Source: an uncultured Mycoplasmataceae bacterium (GTDB lineage: Bacteria; Bacillota_I; Bacilli_A; Mycoplasmatales; Mycoplasmoidaceae). Taken from it: 64,000 bases of DNA. Each line of letters starts with the position of its first letter. Positions within the stretch are counted from its first letter, which is position 1. The notes beneath the pieces were generated by a model. The model was not told where the DNA came from. It worked only from the letters and a program-made list of their open reading frames with translations, and did not search any database. The translations under genes were made by a program, and so were the position numbers. The DNA lies in the NCBI GenBank assembly GCA_947429165.1, contig CANEON010000001.1, forward strand, positions 62,001-126,000. The letters run 5' to 3'. Of the stretch, positions 22,660 through 34,632 are shown piece after piece.

Positions 22660-24381
22660 TTATAATAATTTCTTAGATTGTAGAAACTTTGTTACTAATT
22701 TGTTAACTTCATCAATTGTTTGTAAGTTAAGAGCTTTTTGTCCAAGTTCAACACATTCAGCGCTAGAAAGATTATTAATTATCTTTCTTGCTTGAGGAAT
22801 ACTTGTGGCACTCATTGAGAACGCATCAAGACCTAATCCCAATAATAGAGGAACAGATAATATGTCTCCAGCCATTTCACCACACATACCTACTCAACGC
22901 TTTTGTGAATGACCACCATTAATAGTAGAAGCTACTAATCTTAATAATGAAGGGTTGTTTGGTTGATATAGATATGAAACTTCTTTAGACATACGGTCAC
23001 ATGCAAATGTGTATTGGTTTAAGTCGTTTGTACCAATTGAGAAGAAATCAGAATGAATAGCAAATTGATCTGCAAGAATTGCAGCAGAAGGAACTTCAAC
23101 CATCATACCTAATTGAATATCATCAGATACTTTGTGTCCTTCTTTCTTTAATTGCTTAAAACAATTTAAAGCCATTTGTTTTGCTTTTTTAAATTCATCA
23201 ATTGTAGCAATCATAGGAAACATAATAGCTAATTTACCATAAACTGATGCTCTACCTAAAGCTCTTAACTGAGTTTTAAAAATCTTTGGTTTGTCTAAAC
23301 ACAAACGAATTGCCCGATAACCTAAGAATGGGTTCATTTCTTGAGGGAATTCAAAGTAAGATAATTTCTTATCGCCACCAATATCAAGAGTTCTAATAAC
23401 AACTAATTGATTTTTACAAGTTGATAAAACTTCTTTATATGCTTCAAATTGTTCATCTTCTGTTGGTCAGTGATCATTTCCCATATATAAGAATTCGCTA
23501 CGGAATAATCCGATACCTTCTGATCCGTATTTCAATGCTTGTTTTGCATCTTCTGGGTTTCCGACGTTTGATTCAAGTAAAACAGTTTTACCGTCTTTTG
23601 TTTTTGTTTTTAAATTGATATATTTTTTTAATTCAATTTGATTTTTTTGGAATTTAGAAATTCTTTCTTGTCATTCTTTTTTATTAGATGGGTCAATTTC
23701 AACTTCTCCTGTTTTTCCATCAATTGCAATATATGAACCATTTTTAATGGTTTCAGAAACTGTTTTTAAACCAAGGACTGCAGGAATTTCCATTGTTCTT
23801 GCCATAATAGCGGCATGAGAAGTTCTTCCACCGATGTCAGTTATAAAACCTTTAACATATTGTTTATTTAATAAAGCAGTTTCACTTGGAGTTAAATCAT
23901 GTGCTACGATAATAACTTCCTTATCAATACTTAAAATATCTGGTAATTCAACATCTAACACATTACTTAAAACTCTGTTTTTAACGTCAATAACGTCTGC
24001 TGCTCTTTCCTTAAAATAAGCGTCTTCCATTGCGGCAAATGTATCATGGTATTTATCAAATACAGAAGCAACTACGTGTTCTGCACAAACTTTTTGTTCT
24101 TGAATGGTTTGTTGAACTTCGTTTTTAATTTCTGGATCTGTTGCGATTTGAATATGGGCATCAAAAATTTCAGCTTTTTCAGCCCCAAGTTTTTTTGCAG
24201 CAATTGATTTAATTTTTTCCAATTGAGAAACCGTTTTAGAAAGTGCATTTTCAAATTTAGAAACTTCAGATTTTACATTCGTAATTTTCTTTTTAGAAGT
24301 ATTGAATTCTGGTGTTTTTAAAATATATGCTTTTGCATAAGCTACACCAATACTAGCACCTGTACCTTTTAGTTTTTTCAT
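22660..24381 (-). CDS. ptsI: PTS enzyme I (phosphoenolpyruvate-protein phosphotransferase)
   Basis: Takes phosphate from PEP to HPr, the first step of sugar uptake. The phospho-His is in [12 protein letters not shown] (about residue 190). The C-terminal PEP-binding TIM barrel has [45 protein letters not shown], and the active-site Cys in [10 protein letters not shown]. It has 573 residues. The ATG at 24381 lies 55 bases from the divergent nitroreductase start. HPr and the IIABC are nearby but on separate transcripts. Confidence 0.97.
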
Positions 24382-24436
24382 ATGTTAACCTTAATAATAA
24401 TGTGTTAATTATATAATATTTATAAATATAAATATT

Positions 24437-25141
24437 ATGATTAAAGAACAATTAAAAAGAACTTCTGTAAGAAACTATTTAGACAAGAAAATTGAAAAAT
24501 CTAAGATTAATAAAATCAAACAAGTTATTAATTCTGCCCCAACCGCAAAGAATTTTCAATGCTTTAGTGCAATTTTTATAACCAATCAAAAAACTAAGAA
24601 AAAGTTATCTGAAATCAATTGAAATCAAAAACACATAACTCAAGCCCCGCTAGTTATTTTGTTTTGTGCAGACAACAATAGACTTGATATGTCTATTCCG
24701 GATAAAAAAGATCATAGTTTTGAAGAATACGTTTGATCTACTATTGATGCCACTATTGCTGCAACTATGGCAATGGATTGTGTTAATGAATTAGGTTTAG
24801 GTTGTTGTTTTTTAGGCGGAATCAGATTTCAAGCTGATAAGATTAAACAAAGTTTAAATTTATCTGGTTCTATTACTCCGGTTCTTGGTTTGTGTGTGGG
24901 TTATCCAGCAAAAATTAACCCTATTCGTCCAAAAATAAACAAAGTTTATGATGAAAAATATTCATTATCTAAAGTTAAGGCAGAAATGAAGGAATACGAC
25001 AAAGTAATGAATAAGTATTATTTAAATACATTTAAAAAAGATACCACATTTAAGAAAATAAATGCGGCATCTATTGATAAGTTTGATTCTAAAAAGAATA
25101 AAGAAATTTTAAAAGATCAATTTAAATTAAAAACTATTTAA
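24437..25141 (+). CDS. Nitroreductase-family flavoprotein
   Basis: FMN-dependent NAD(P)H oxidoreductase family. The N-terminus RTSVRNYLDKKIE and SAPTAKNFQCFS is the FMN phosphate site. A central region with ATIAATMAMDCVNELGLGCCFLGG and VLGLCVGYPAKI matches NfsA-type proteins. It has 234 residues with TGA codons. It stands alone on the plus strand between ptsI and ptsG and overlaps the ptsG stop by 8 bases. The natural substrate is unknown. Confidence 0.85.
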
Positions 25142-27515
25142 TTGATAAAATTTTTGCTTTAGCAGTAACGTTTCCGAACTTACTAATTTTAATCTTTTTA
25201 TTTCCTAAAGATTCTTGTAATACGATTACTGGTGTAATAGTATCAAGTTTGTGTTTCTTAATTAAATCAAGGTTAGCTTCAACAACTAATTGTCCTAATT
25301 TAACTTCATCACCAACTTTAACTAAATGTTTGAAAACATTTTTGTTAGTTAATTTAACAGTGTCAATACCAATATGTACTAAGATTTCAACACCATTCTT
25401 AGACTTAATTGCATAGGCGTGGTTATTAACTAATACAACTTTACCAGCAATTGGAGCAACAAATTTACCATCTGTTGGGATTATTGCAAAACCTTTACCC
25501 ATTATGTCTTGACTAAATGTTTGGTCTTTTACACTCTTAGTTGAAACAACTTCACCATTAGCAGGAGCGCAAATATTTAAAGGTTTTCTTGCTTTTCTTG
25601 CTTTAGCAGTTACTACTTTTGTAGTTTTAGCAGCAGGTGTAGGTAATTGAGTAACTACCGGAGCTTTTCCTGTGAATATATCTTTCATTTCATTCTTAAT
25701 ACGATCAGCAGTTGTACCAAATACAGCATAAACCGATTGTTTAGAAGGATACATAACACCCTTAGCACCTAAGTTCATTAATTCTTGTTTATTAACTTTC
25801 TTAGGATCGATAACTTGTACACGTAACTTTGTGATACACGCATCAACGTTCTTAATGTTTTCTTTACCACCATATGCTTTAATTACAGCATTTGATTGTT
25901 GGTTAATTTCAGAAGCTTGACCATTACCATTCTTTGCTAAGAAATCTTTCTTAGTAAATAATTTAATTTCATTTCCTTCTCTTCCTGGAGTTTTGATATC
26001 AAATTTCTTAATTAAGAAATAGAAACCAAAGAAATAGATAGGAATTAGTACTAATCCAATACATGCTGCGATTCAACAATTTGCTTTAGCACCAATTGCA
26101 TCAGGTAAAGCACCATAAATAATAAAGTCAATGAAACCACCAGAGAACGTCATACCCATATGTGCACCAAATAAGTTCATCATTCAGAATGACATTGCAC
26201 AGAAGAATGCATGGAATCCTCAATATAATCAAGGAGCTAAGAATAAGAATGTAAATTCTAATGGTTCAGTAATACCAGTTAAGAAACTTGTTAAAGCAGC
26301 TGAGCCAATGATTGAGAATGCAATCTTACGGTTACTGTTTTTTGGAGTTACAAGAATCATAGCTAATGCAGCAGCAGGTAATCCAAACATCATGAATGGA
26401 TATTTACCTTGCATATATTGACCAGCATTTACTGTTCCATTACCTAACATATTACATAAAGTTTTGAATGTTAAAGTTTGCTCAACGCCATCAAGAGTTA
26501 CGTGTTTACCGGCCAATTGTGATAATAAAATTCAACATGATTGATCACCATTTACTAAAGATTCACCAGTGTATCCTGTTGCTTGTGCAAAAGTAAATCA
26601 AGTACTATATGAAGTGCCATTGTAAATTATGTTGGCTGTAGCACTTAAATCAATATTTCCACCAACTGATGTATATCATAATGGTGTATAGAAAGCGTGG
26701 TGTAATCCAAATGGTACTAATGATCTTTCAACAAATCCAAAGATAAATGAGTTAAATCCATATGTGTACTTACCCATCATACCTAATCCTCAGCCCATTC
26801 AATATAATCCCATACCAAATGCAGGTCAAACTAATGAGAATAACATAGCTAATGGGATCATTGCTAAGAATGTAATAATAGGAATAAATCTTATTCCTGA
26901 GAAGAAACCTAAAATTGTAGGTAATTGAATGTTTTTAAACTTGTTGTATAAGAATGCAACAGCAAATCCAACAGTTAAACCACCAAATACTGATGTGCAT
27001 AACGATTGAATACCAAGGTTCTTAGTAAAGATAGCACCATATTGTGTTGAATCTAGTGTTCAATATAAAAATTTATATATATCTTCACCTGTGGCATTTG
27101 TTGAAGGAATAATTAAAGCTGATTGTAATGCACAGAATACAATTCATCCAACAAATGATGAAAGACCAGCAACACCAACATCACCAGTAAATGTGATTGC
27201 AATAGCAATTGCAAATAGAACAGCCAAGTTACCAAAAACGATATCACCAGGTTCTTTAATGATTAAACCCAAGATTCTACCAAATTCTGAAGAAGCTTGA
27301 GAAGCAATTGCATTACCGATTCCTAAAAATAATCCGGCAATTGGTAACATTGCAATTGGTAACATTAAACCACGAGATAATTTAGCAATGAATTCTCTCA
27401 CGCCACCAGAAGATTTTTCTGAATTTTGCTTCATAATGTTGTTTTGTTTTTTACTAGATTTACCTTTCGGTGTTAATCTGTGAACAGAATTTTTGATTGA
27501 ATTAGTTGTTGACAT
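25134..27515 (-). CDS. ptsG: Glucose-type PTS permease, fused IICBA
   Basis: Imports and phosphorylates glucose or a related sugar. It has 793 residues. The IIC part (about residues 35-510) has around ten membrane segments and GITEPLEF, the conserved sugar-site loop. IIB (about 560-620) has the phospho-Cys in [12 protein letters not shown] linker of Ala, Lys and Thr (about 635-665) follows, then IIA with the phospho-His in [10 protein letters not shown]. The GGAGA site lies just before the ATG at 27515. The family covers glucose, GlcNAc and maltose carriers, so substrate is inferred. Confidence 0.92.
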
Positions 27516-27546
27516 AATTCTCCTATCTTAATAAGAATATTTTATT

Positions 27547-27552
27547 ATTATA
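27547..27552 (-). promoter_or_regulatory. ptsG: Probable -10 box of ptsG
   Basis: Minus-strand TATAAT 31 bases before the ptsG ATG, with a clear AGGAGA site between. No good -35 is seen, which is common in mycoplasmas. Confidence 0.55.
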
Positions 27553-27582
27553 TAAAAATTAACTATATATTAGTGTGAGAAT

Positions 27583-27612
27583 AAAAAAATCTACATGTGA
27601 ATGTAGATTTTA
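27583..27612 (-). terminator. Terminator overlapping the small membrane-protein stop
   Basis: Perfect 10-bp stem AAATCTACAT/ATGTAGATTT at 27587-27610, followed on the minus strand by seven Ts. It ends the ptsH-small gene unit before ptsG. Confidence 0.88.
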
Positions 27613-27870
27613 TTGAATGTCTGATGCATCTCCCAGGTTAATTGACATACAACTTACCAACGCAATTCCAACAAAAAGCAAAACAACTGTGAAAAGTAGA
27701 ATAATTGTAGCTTTGTTCTTTTTGATTCATCCAGCGAACCAATTGCTATATGCGATTTCGTTTTCAGAGACCGGGTATTTATAACTTCTTCAAAACCAAA
27801 TCGCCATTGGAATACATGCAATTAAGCAAATTACACCAACAGTGATGAACACTATATTTTCAGTAGACAT
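27610..27870 (-). CDS. Small two-segment membrane protein beside ptsH
   Basis: 86 residues: MSTENIVFITVGVICLIACI starts the first hydrophobic segment, followed by a charged loop with RSYKYPVSENEIAYSN, a Lys-rich turn, and a second segment (IILLFTVVLLFVGIALV). It starts 19 bases after the ptsH stop and ends on a terminator, so it is co-transcribed with ptsH. I recognise no family. Confidence 0.65.
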
Positions 27871-27889
27871 ATAGTTTAATAATGTTTAA

Positions 27890-28153
27890 CTAAATTAATT
27901 TAGAAGATTTAAGAACTTTTTGAATGCCTTCGATAGCAGCTGCTTCGTCTAATCCTTTAGCTTGGATTTCAATTTTGTTGTTTTTCTTAACACCTAAAGC
28001 CATTAAGTTAATTAATGACTTAGCGTTAGCTGTTTTACCGTCCATTAAGATCTTAATGTCAGATTTATATTTTGAAGCTTCGTTAGTAATTTTTGAAGCT
28101 GGTCTAGCATGTAATCCAATTGGATCGATAATTTTTACAGTGATTGATTTCAT
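27890..28153 (-). CDS. ptsH: Phosphocarrier protein HPr
   Basis: Carries phosphate from enzyme I to the IIA domain. It has 87 residues with His15 in IGLHARPAS and the regulatory Ser46 in ANAKSLINLMALG. I chose the ATG at 28153 because it gives the standard HPr N-terminus; the reading frame is open 24 codons further. An AGGTT site precedes the ATG. Ser46 suggests that an HPr kinase may exist elsewhere in the genome. Confidence 0.96.
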   Translation of the reverse strand: MKSITVKIIDPIGLHARPASKITNEASKYKSDIKILMDGKTANAKSLINLMALGVKKNNKIEIQAKGLDEAAAIEGIQKVLKSSKLI

Positions 28154-28201
28154 TTTATAACCTCGTATATATTTAATATTATATATGGAACATGTTACTA
28201 A

Positions 28202-28236
28202 TAATAAAAAAGAATATGTATTCATATTCTTTACTA
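28202..28236 (-). terminator. Terminator of the cardiolipin synthase operon
   Basis: Perfect 10-bp stem AAAGAATATG/CATATTCTTT at 28209-28232 with T-rich sequence following on the minus strand, 30 bases after the cls stop. Confidence 0.85.
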
Positions 28237-28261
28237 ATGTAAGGAGATGTCTTGTTCTATC

Positions 28262-29812
28262 TTATAAAAGAGGGTAGTAGATCATCATTAATGAAATTCT
28301 TAATTTGTCAAGTTTTTTGGTGTTTTCAAGTAAGAACTTTTGATTAATTGTAGTTGAATTAAAAATAGTGAAGTTTACATATTCAGATAATTCGTTTGCA
28401 AGAGCAGTGTCTTTAACCAAAATAGCGTTTTCAAAATTTATTCATAATGAACGGTAATCTAAATTGTTTGATCCAGTAAACACATATTTTTTGTCAATAA
28501 CCATTAGTTTTGAGTGAATAAAACCGTTGAATTCATAAACTTTAATTTTTGCATCTATCATTTTCTTGTAATTGTGTCTATTTAACAAAGTTACAAATGC
28601 TTTATCATCGTTTTGACCTGGACAAATTAATCTAACTTTTATTCCGCTTTGACTAGCAATAATTAAACAATCAACAATATCGTCTGTTGGAAAAAAATAT
28701 GGAGTAATAATGTCAATTGATTTTTTGGCTTTCAAAATTAAGTTAATAACTTGATTTTTAATTGTTTTTCCTTCGTAGTCTGGGGAAGATTCAACAACTT
28801 GAGCTTGGATCTTATTATTAACTTTCTTAGGTATAAGAATTTTGTCTAAGTTGTTATAAACTTCTTTGTATTGTTTAGAGTCTTTTTTAACATCTGTCAT
28901 AAAACAATAATCTTGACAAAATAATAAATTTAAGGTGTTTACAACTTCGCCTTCAACAATAAAATTAAGATCTTTGAAATAATTAGTTTTTTTATCTATT
29001 GATAAATATTCATCACCAATATTGCTTCCACCATATAACGCTATTTTGTTATCAATGATTATTCCTTTTCTATGAGAACGGAAGTTTGTGGCTCCTTTAA
29101 AAATGTTGATGCCATGAGGATTAAAGTTAGCAACATTAATACCGTTTTCTTTTAATTCTTTTATGTATTTCTTCGGAAATCTTTTTGAGCATCCTACTCA
29201 ATCATAAATAAATCTAACTTTAACTCCAGATTTTGCTTTTTTTATTAACTCATTCATCAGTGAATCTAATCAGAAACCTTTATGCACAATATACATTTGT
29301 ATATGAATAGTTTTCTTTGCTGATCTAATTAATTTAATTGATGTTTTATATAAATCTGAATTGTCTTTAATAACACTTATTTTATTATTTTTATAAATTG
29401 GACGAAAAGAATTTACTTTTGCAAAATTAAAAACATTTAACTCATCAGCTGTTAATCCTAATTGGTTGTTTTTATAGAATTTTTCGTTTTTAATGAAATC
29501 AACTTGAGAAGTGTTGTATTCCTTTCATTCTTTTCTTTTAAATGGTGTTGTTCCAAAAATGACAAATATTACATCCCCAATCATCGGAAGAGCTAAAACG
29601 ACGAAAACTCAACACAGTTTTATCATCGCATATCTTGGTGAAGAAATAATATGAAAAGCAAAAAGTATATCGGTTAACAAGATAACAAGTAATACTGGAA
29701 TTAATACATATGATTTGTCATATCCATAACAAATAAGCAAAACAAAAAAACTAAACAACGCAATTAGGATTATTGATGCAAAAAAAGTCATTCAAATCTT
29801 TAATTTGTTCAT
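28262..29812 (-). CDS. cls: Cardiolipin synthase (phospholipase D family)
   Basis: Joins phosphatidylglycerol molecules to form cardiolipin at the membrane. The N-terminus has two or three membrane segments (about residues 8-70). Two HKD motifs follow: HRKGIIIDNKIALYGGSN and HSKLMVIDKKYVFTGSNN. It has 516 residues, normal for Cls. It starts 6 bases after the diadenylate cyclase stop and is the last gene of the proS transcript. The start is the ATG at 29812, with Trp TGA at codon 8. Confidence 0.93.
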
Positions 29813-29818
29813 AGATGA

Positions 29819-30499
29819 TTAATTAGTTTTCTTTTTTGACTTTTGTTGTTTTTCTCTTTTTTCAAATGTGCTTTTGTTTATTGTAATTAAATTACTTGCA
29901 CTAAACATTTTAATTATTTGACTTGTAAGTTTTTCTGGAACATCAGATAATTTTTTAATTTCATCTAAGTGAACTCCTGTGATGTTTCCATTTGTTTCAC
30001 TTACAACAAATGCAAAACAATCAAACTTTTCTGCAATACCGAACGCAGCACGGTGACGTGCTCCATATTGAACATTAATAATTTTTTTAGAAGTTGGTAG
30101 ATAACTTGATACTGACACTATTTTTCAATTTCTTACAATGATAGCTCCATCGTGTAATGGAGATTTTTTGTTATAAAAAATTGTATATACAAGTTCGGGA
30201 AAAAATTCTGATTCAATTTTGTTACCAATATTAATATATTGATTTAAACTATCGTTTTTTTCTACCACAATTAATGCGCCAACCTTATCATTTGACATCT
30301 TAATTAAAGAACAAACAAGTTTCCCAATAAAAGACATCATCTTGTTGTATTCATCTTTATCTTTTTTCTTTAAGAAGTTAATTTTCTTAAAAACATCTTT
30401 TCCATCAATTCTTAAAAACTCACTTGTAAATTGAACAACAACGATTCAGCATACAAGGATGAATATTAAAATCAATAATATTATTAGAGTTGTTTGCAT
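29819..30499 (-). CDS. Diadenylate cyclase (c-di-AMP synthase, CdaA/CdaM type)
   Basis: Makes c-di-AMP from two ATP. The DisA_N domain shows both hallmark sites: SPLHDGAIIV (DGA) and GARHRAAFG (RHR), at about residues 117 and 146. It has 226 residues with one N-terminal membrane helix (about 3-22) and a Lys-rich linker, as in the mycoplasma CdaM type, not the three-helix CdaA. c-di-AMP controls potassium and osmotic balance in Firmicutes and mycoplasmas. It is followed by cls and preceded by the GGDEF/EAL-like gene. Confidence 0.93.
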
Positions 30500-30523
30500 A
30501 TTTATAAATTATATATTAATTAA

Positions 30524-32101
30524 TTATTTAAAGTAGTAATCAAAACTATATGCCTTGTTACTATTAGGAGCAAAAGAACCTAGCTTAATTTTATAAAATT
30601 TAAATTTGTCTAGATTTTTTAACAAACACTTGTTTGATAAATCCGCTTCTTCTGGCAAAGTAATAATTACTTTATTTATCATTTCTTTACCAAAATTATT
30701 AATGAAAGTATTGATAAATTTTTCAATTCTAAAATTTGAAGAATTTAACACATCGACAGGATAAGGAAGAACTAAAAGTGCTTTGGAATTTCAAGATGAG
30801 TATCTAAAACGATAAGCAATTATGTTAGAAATTATTCTTTCAATTAACCTATATTCATTTTCATATTTTTTAATTAAATTTTTTTCGTTAATTTCAAATG
30901 GATATGATATTTTTGAGAAAACAATTAATTGATTTTGTTTTTCTAACGGAACAAAATCTACGTTAATAGAATTAAAATTAATTTCGCTATATAAGTTCTT
31001 GACTTCTATTTTTTCTTTCAAATCTAACAAGTTATTTTTATTGTTAAAAAAGATAATTTTTCCTTCAGCTTGTAGTGATATCATCGATCTACATTGAACA
31101 ATTAACTCCTCAAACAAATTTGAATTAATACCATATATGGTTATTAAAAAATTAATTTTTGACTTAGGATCTACTAAATTATTAAAAACTCTTGATAATT
31201 GATAATTTATTACTTTGTCATCTTTTATTGCTGAATCTTTCTTTATAAAAAAACAAAAGTTCCCCTGAGTTGTTTTGAAAAATATTTTTGGTTGATTTTC
31301 GAAAACTTTTGTTAGTTGCTCGTAAACTAAAGAAATATTTGTATTGCTTAATTCATTGAAATCAATCATTACAAAATATCCAAAAATTATTTTGTTTTCT
31401 TTAATGAATTTGTAAAAATAATCTTTTGAATAATTAGAGTTTATGAAATATTTGTTTTCGTAACTTATGTTTTGCTTTATCTTAACTGTTTGACTAAAAA
31501 AGTCATTTATATATTTAGCTATGAAAATATATAAATACGAGAACAATAATACATTTGCTAAAACAACATATAAAATAGTTTCATCTCGATATTTTGGAAT
31601 TGAAACTGTAAGTATTAAAAGAAAAATAGTTGATAAAAATGGAGCAGTAATTTTTAATATTTTATTTTTAAAAAAATTAAAACCAAGCCCAAACGCCTCA
31701 AATGTAATAATAGCAAACAAAACTATATACATTGAATCATGAGAAAAAATATTTAAATATGATGATCAAACTGCTATTGAAATAATGGTAAAAAAACCAG
31801 ACGCATAAGGAGAGCAATAATATATTAACGGGAAGCATATTATTGAAAATAATAAAAAATTTGCTAATGAATATTGGACGTTTGAATCGAACTGTTGTAT
31901 GTAATAAAAAAAGAATAATGAGAAAGTTCCTAAAATACCCCCAAAAATACTTTCACAAATTGGTTTAACTCATTTTTTGTTGTTATATGCGTTAAATAAA
32001 AATCTATTTTTAATATAGTAAAATATCGTTAGACAAAAAATAGAAAAAAGTATTGACAAAGCAACAATCGAATATAAACTTCCTATTTCTTTTTCAATCA
32101 T
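30524..32101 (-). CDS. Membrane protein with degenerate GGDEF- and EAL-like regions
   Basis: 525 residues. Residues 1-170 hold about six hydrophobic segments. A soluble part follows with marks of a GGDEF domain: FVMIDFNELSN (as DIDxFKxIN), FKTTQGNFCFFIKK at the GGDEF position, and CRSMISLQAEGKIIFF (as ADxALYxAKxxGKN). Then VDFVPLEKQNQLIVFSKIS and VIITLPEEADLS resemble EAL starts (YQPIVDL and LEITE). All catalytic residues are missing. It starts on the last base of the preceding stop (TAATG) and precedes the c-di-AMP synthase. The domain call is by eye and needs a profile search. Confidence 0.45.
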
Positions 32102-32568
32102 TATTTTTTATTTTTCTTGTTCTTTTCTTTTGTAGAAATGTAATCTGCCTTTGAAATATATCCAAGCTTGAATAATCATTTGTTTTTCTTATTAGAAAAT
32201 TTTGTTAAATCTGTATCTTCGTATTTTCTAACTAACTTTTTGTATTTATCTGTTTCAAAATACATCATTCTTGAAGTTTTATAAATAGCCGGAATTAAAA
32301 ACGCTAAATAAACTGCCAATCCAAAAGCTATTAAAAAAACAACTATACCAAATCCAAATAGAATTGGTTGATTAATAATAGCATTATAGTCAGGTTTAAA
32401 ATCATCTTTTGTAATGTTGAAATTAACTGAAAAAGAAAGCATTAGTGCTGATGCAATAAATAAAACAAGCAGACACAAAATAATCAAAGAATAAAATAAA
32501 GTAAATTTATTTCTTGATTGTTTTGTGTAATGGACTTTAACCATTTTTGTTGCCAATTTATCTACCAT
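32101..32568 (-). CDS. Small two-segment membrane protein
   Basis: 155 residues with two hydrophobic segments (about 25-48 and 70-92) and a very basic C-terminus ending KNKKNKK. No family is recognised. It overlaps proS at TAATG and the GGDEF/EAL-like gene at another TAATG, so translation of the three is coupled. A membrane partner of the next gene is possible but not shown. Confidence 0.7.
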
Positions 32569-33986
32569 TAGTATGCTCTTCCAAAATAAACTAAATTCTT
32601 AGCTGGTTTACCAGTATAAAAACATTTCTTGTCAGATATTGCACATTTAATACATCTTGGTGTTATTCCGCCAGATTGTTGTTTTAATTTTTTCTCATCT
32701 TCAGGAGAGCCACCCCAAGGAGCCAATGCAATTTTCTTGCTATTAATTGCTTCAACTAGTTTATCGTACGAATCTACTTCAACAATAGATTCATCTAAAC
32801 GTTTTTTAGCATTATTGAATAAATCGTTTTTGTACTTCTCAATAATTTCAGTAATCTTTGTCTCTATTTCATTTAGTGAAACATTAATTTTTTCTAAACT
32901 ATTTCTAACGATGATTGTTGCGTTGTTATTTGCTAAATCTTTTGGACCAACAACGATACATATAGGCGTTCCATTAATTTCTTGTTCAGAAATTTTAAAA
33001 CCAAACGAATTGTTTGATTCATCAATAAAAGTACGATATTTTTTAGATAAAGAATTATTTAATTCTTTTACTTTAGATAAAACTTCTGGATTTTTATCAA
33101 AAGAAATTGGAATTAAGGCAACTTGAACAGGAGCTATTCCAAAAGGTAAAACTAATCCATCATTATCTGCGTGAGACATAATGATAGCACCAATTATTCT
33201 TGTAGACATACCTACAGAAGTTTGGTAAACAAATTCAGGTTTGTTTTCTTTGTTTGTAAACTTAATATCATAAGTTTTTGAGAAGTTTTGTCCAAGATAG
33301 TGACTAGTACCTGCTTGTAATGCTTGACCATCTTTCATAACAGTTTCAATTGTGTATGTGTGTTCAGCACCAGCAAATCTTTCACCTTCAGTTTTTTCTC
33401 CCATTAGAGTTGGAATACATAAAAAGTTTTCAACAAAATCTTTATAAAGATTAATGCATAAAATTGTATGATCTTTTGCTTCTTTTTTAGATGAATGAAT
33501 TGTGTGTAATTCAGTTCAGAAGAATTCAGAAGTTCTTAAAAATGGCTTAGTATTTTTTTCAGATCTAAAAACACTACATCATTGATTTACTTTAATTGGT
33601 AAATCTCTATATGAATTAACTATTGATTTGAAGTATGAACAAAATAAAACTTCAGAAGTTGGTCTTACTACGTATGGTTCAGTTAATTCTTCTTCGCCTT
33701 TTTTAGTTACTAAAAAAACTTCTGGAGAGAAACCTTCAACGTGTTCTTTTTCTTTGTTGAATTCAGAATATTTAATGAATAAAGGTAATTGAACATTTAC
33801 AACACCTATTTCGTGAAATCTTCTATCTAATTCTTTTTGAATATTAGATCAAATAGCTCAACCATTAGGACGATAGATCATCGTACCTTTGATTGAAGAA
33901 TAACTAACTAATTTTGCGTTCTCAACAACACTTGTGTATCATTTAGCAAAATCTTTTTCCAATGGAACTATTTTTGAATTAGACAT
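32568..33986 (-). CDS. proS: Prolyl-tRNA synthetase (eukaryote/archaea-type)
   Basis: Class II synthetase of 472 residues. Class II motif blocks are in RPNGWAIWSNI, PYVVRPTSEV (motif 2 region), and FRSEKNTKPFLRTSEFFW. After the anticodon-binding domain, the C-terminal zinc-type part has CIKCAISDKKCFYTGKPA and a final aromatic RAY. There is no long editing insertion, so it is the short type found in mycoplasmas. It heads a five-gene leftward transcript. The ATG at 33986 is chosen by the family N-terminus. Confidence 0.95.
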
Positions 33987-34044
33987 AATTAATAATTATA
34001 TATACATTTTAAAACTTATATCTTTAAGTATTTATAATAATTTT

Positions 34045-34632
34045 ATGTTTTGTTTTAAAACAAAAAATATTTATAAAGAAACTATTAATAAATCAAAATT
34101 TATCTGTTTAAATTTTAATATTTCTGGTGCTGAACAAGCTAAAGAAATCATTAAGAAATTACATTCAGAATATCCAGATGCTTCACACATTTGCTACGCT
34201 TATATTCTTGGTAATAACCAAGAAGAATTCTTTTATTCTGATGATGGAGAGCCAAGTAAAACTGCTGGATTTCCGATATATACAATGATGCAAAAATATA
34301 AATTATCTTTTTGTTTGATCGCTGTTGTTCGATATTTTGGTGGAATTAAGTTTGGTGTCTCTACATTAAAAGATTCATTTGCTGCTTTAGCAGAAAAACT
34401 AATCAAATTAAATCAGTTAAGTAATGTTAAAAAAGTAGGGTTATACGAACTTAAATTTGGTTACGATAAAATTAAAATTTACGAAAATAAATTCAAAAAC
34501 GAAATCATTAAAAAAGAATTTAGTGATGATGTTGTTTTTCACGTAATTTGCAATGAAAATAACAAAAAACTTTTAGAGCAAAATGATGCAAAATTAATTA
34601 ATTCAGATTACTTATTAATTGATAAAAATTAA
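34045..34632 (+). CDS. yigZ: YigZ/IMPACT-family protein
   Basis: 195 residues of the UPF0029/IMPACT family, of unknown exact role but linked to translation control. Key parts are SKFICLNFN, ASHICYAYILG, SDDGEPSKTAG (family SDDGEPxGTAG) and VVRYFGGIKFGVSTL (family RYFGGxxLGxGGL). I start at the ATG at 34045; the frame is open further upstream into proS but would not fit. It is alone on the plus strand; its stop shares bases with the convergent sufB stop (TTAA). Confidence 0.88.
   Translation: MFCFKTKNIYKETINKSKFICLNFNISGAEQAKEIIKKLHSEYPDASHICYAYILGNNQEEFFYSDDGEPSKTAGFPIYTMMQKYKLSFCLIAVVRYFGGIKFGVSTLKDSFAALAEKLIKLNQLSNVKKVGLYELKFGYDKIKIYENKFKNEIIKKEFSDDVVFHVICNENNKKLLEQNDAKLINSDYLLIDKN

Noticed and set aside
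32629-33126. 165-codon plus-strand open frame inside proS
   Set aside because: Opposite proS, whose motifs and length are clear; the composition is typical of a shadow frame.
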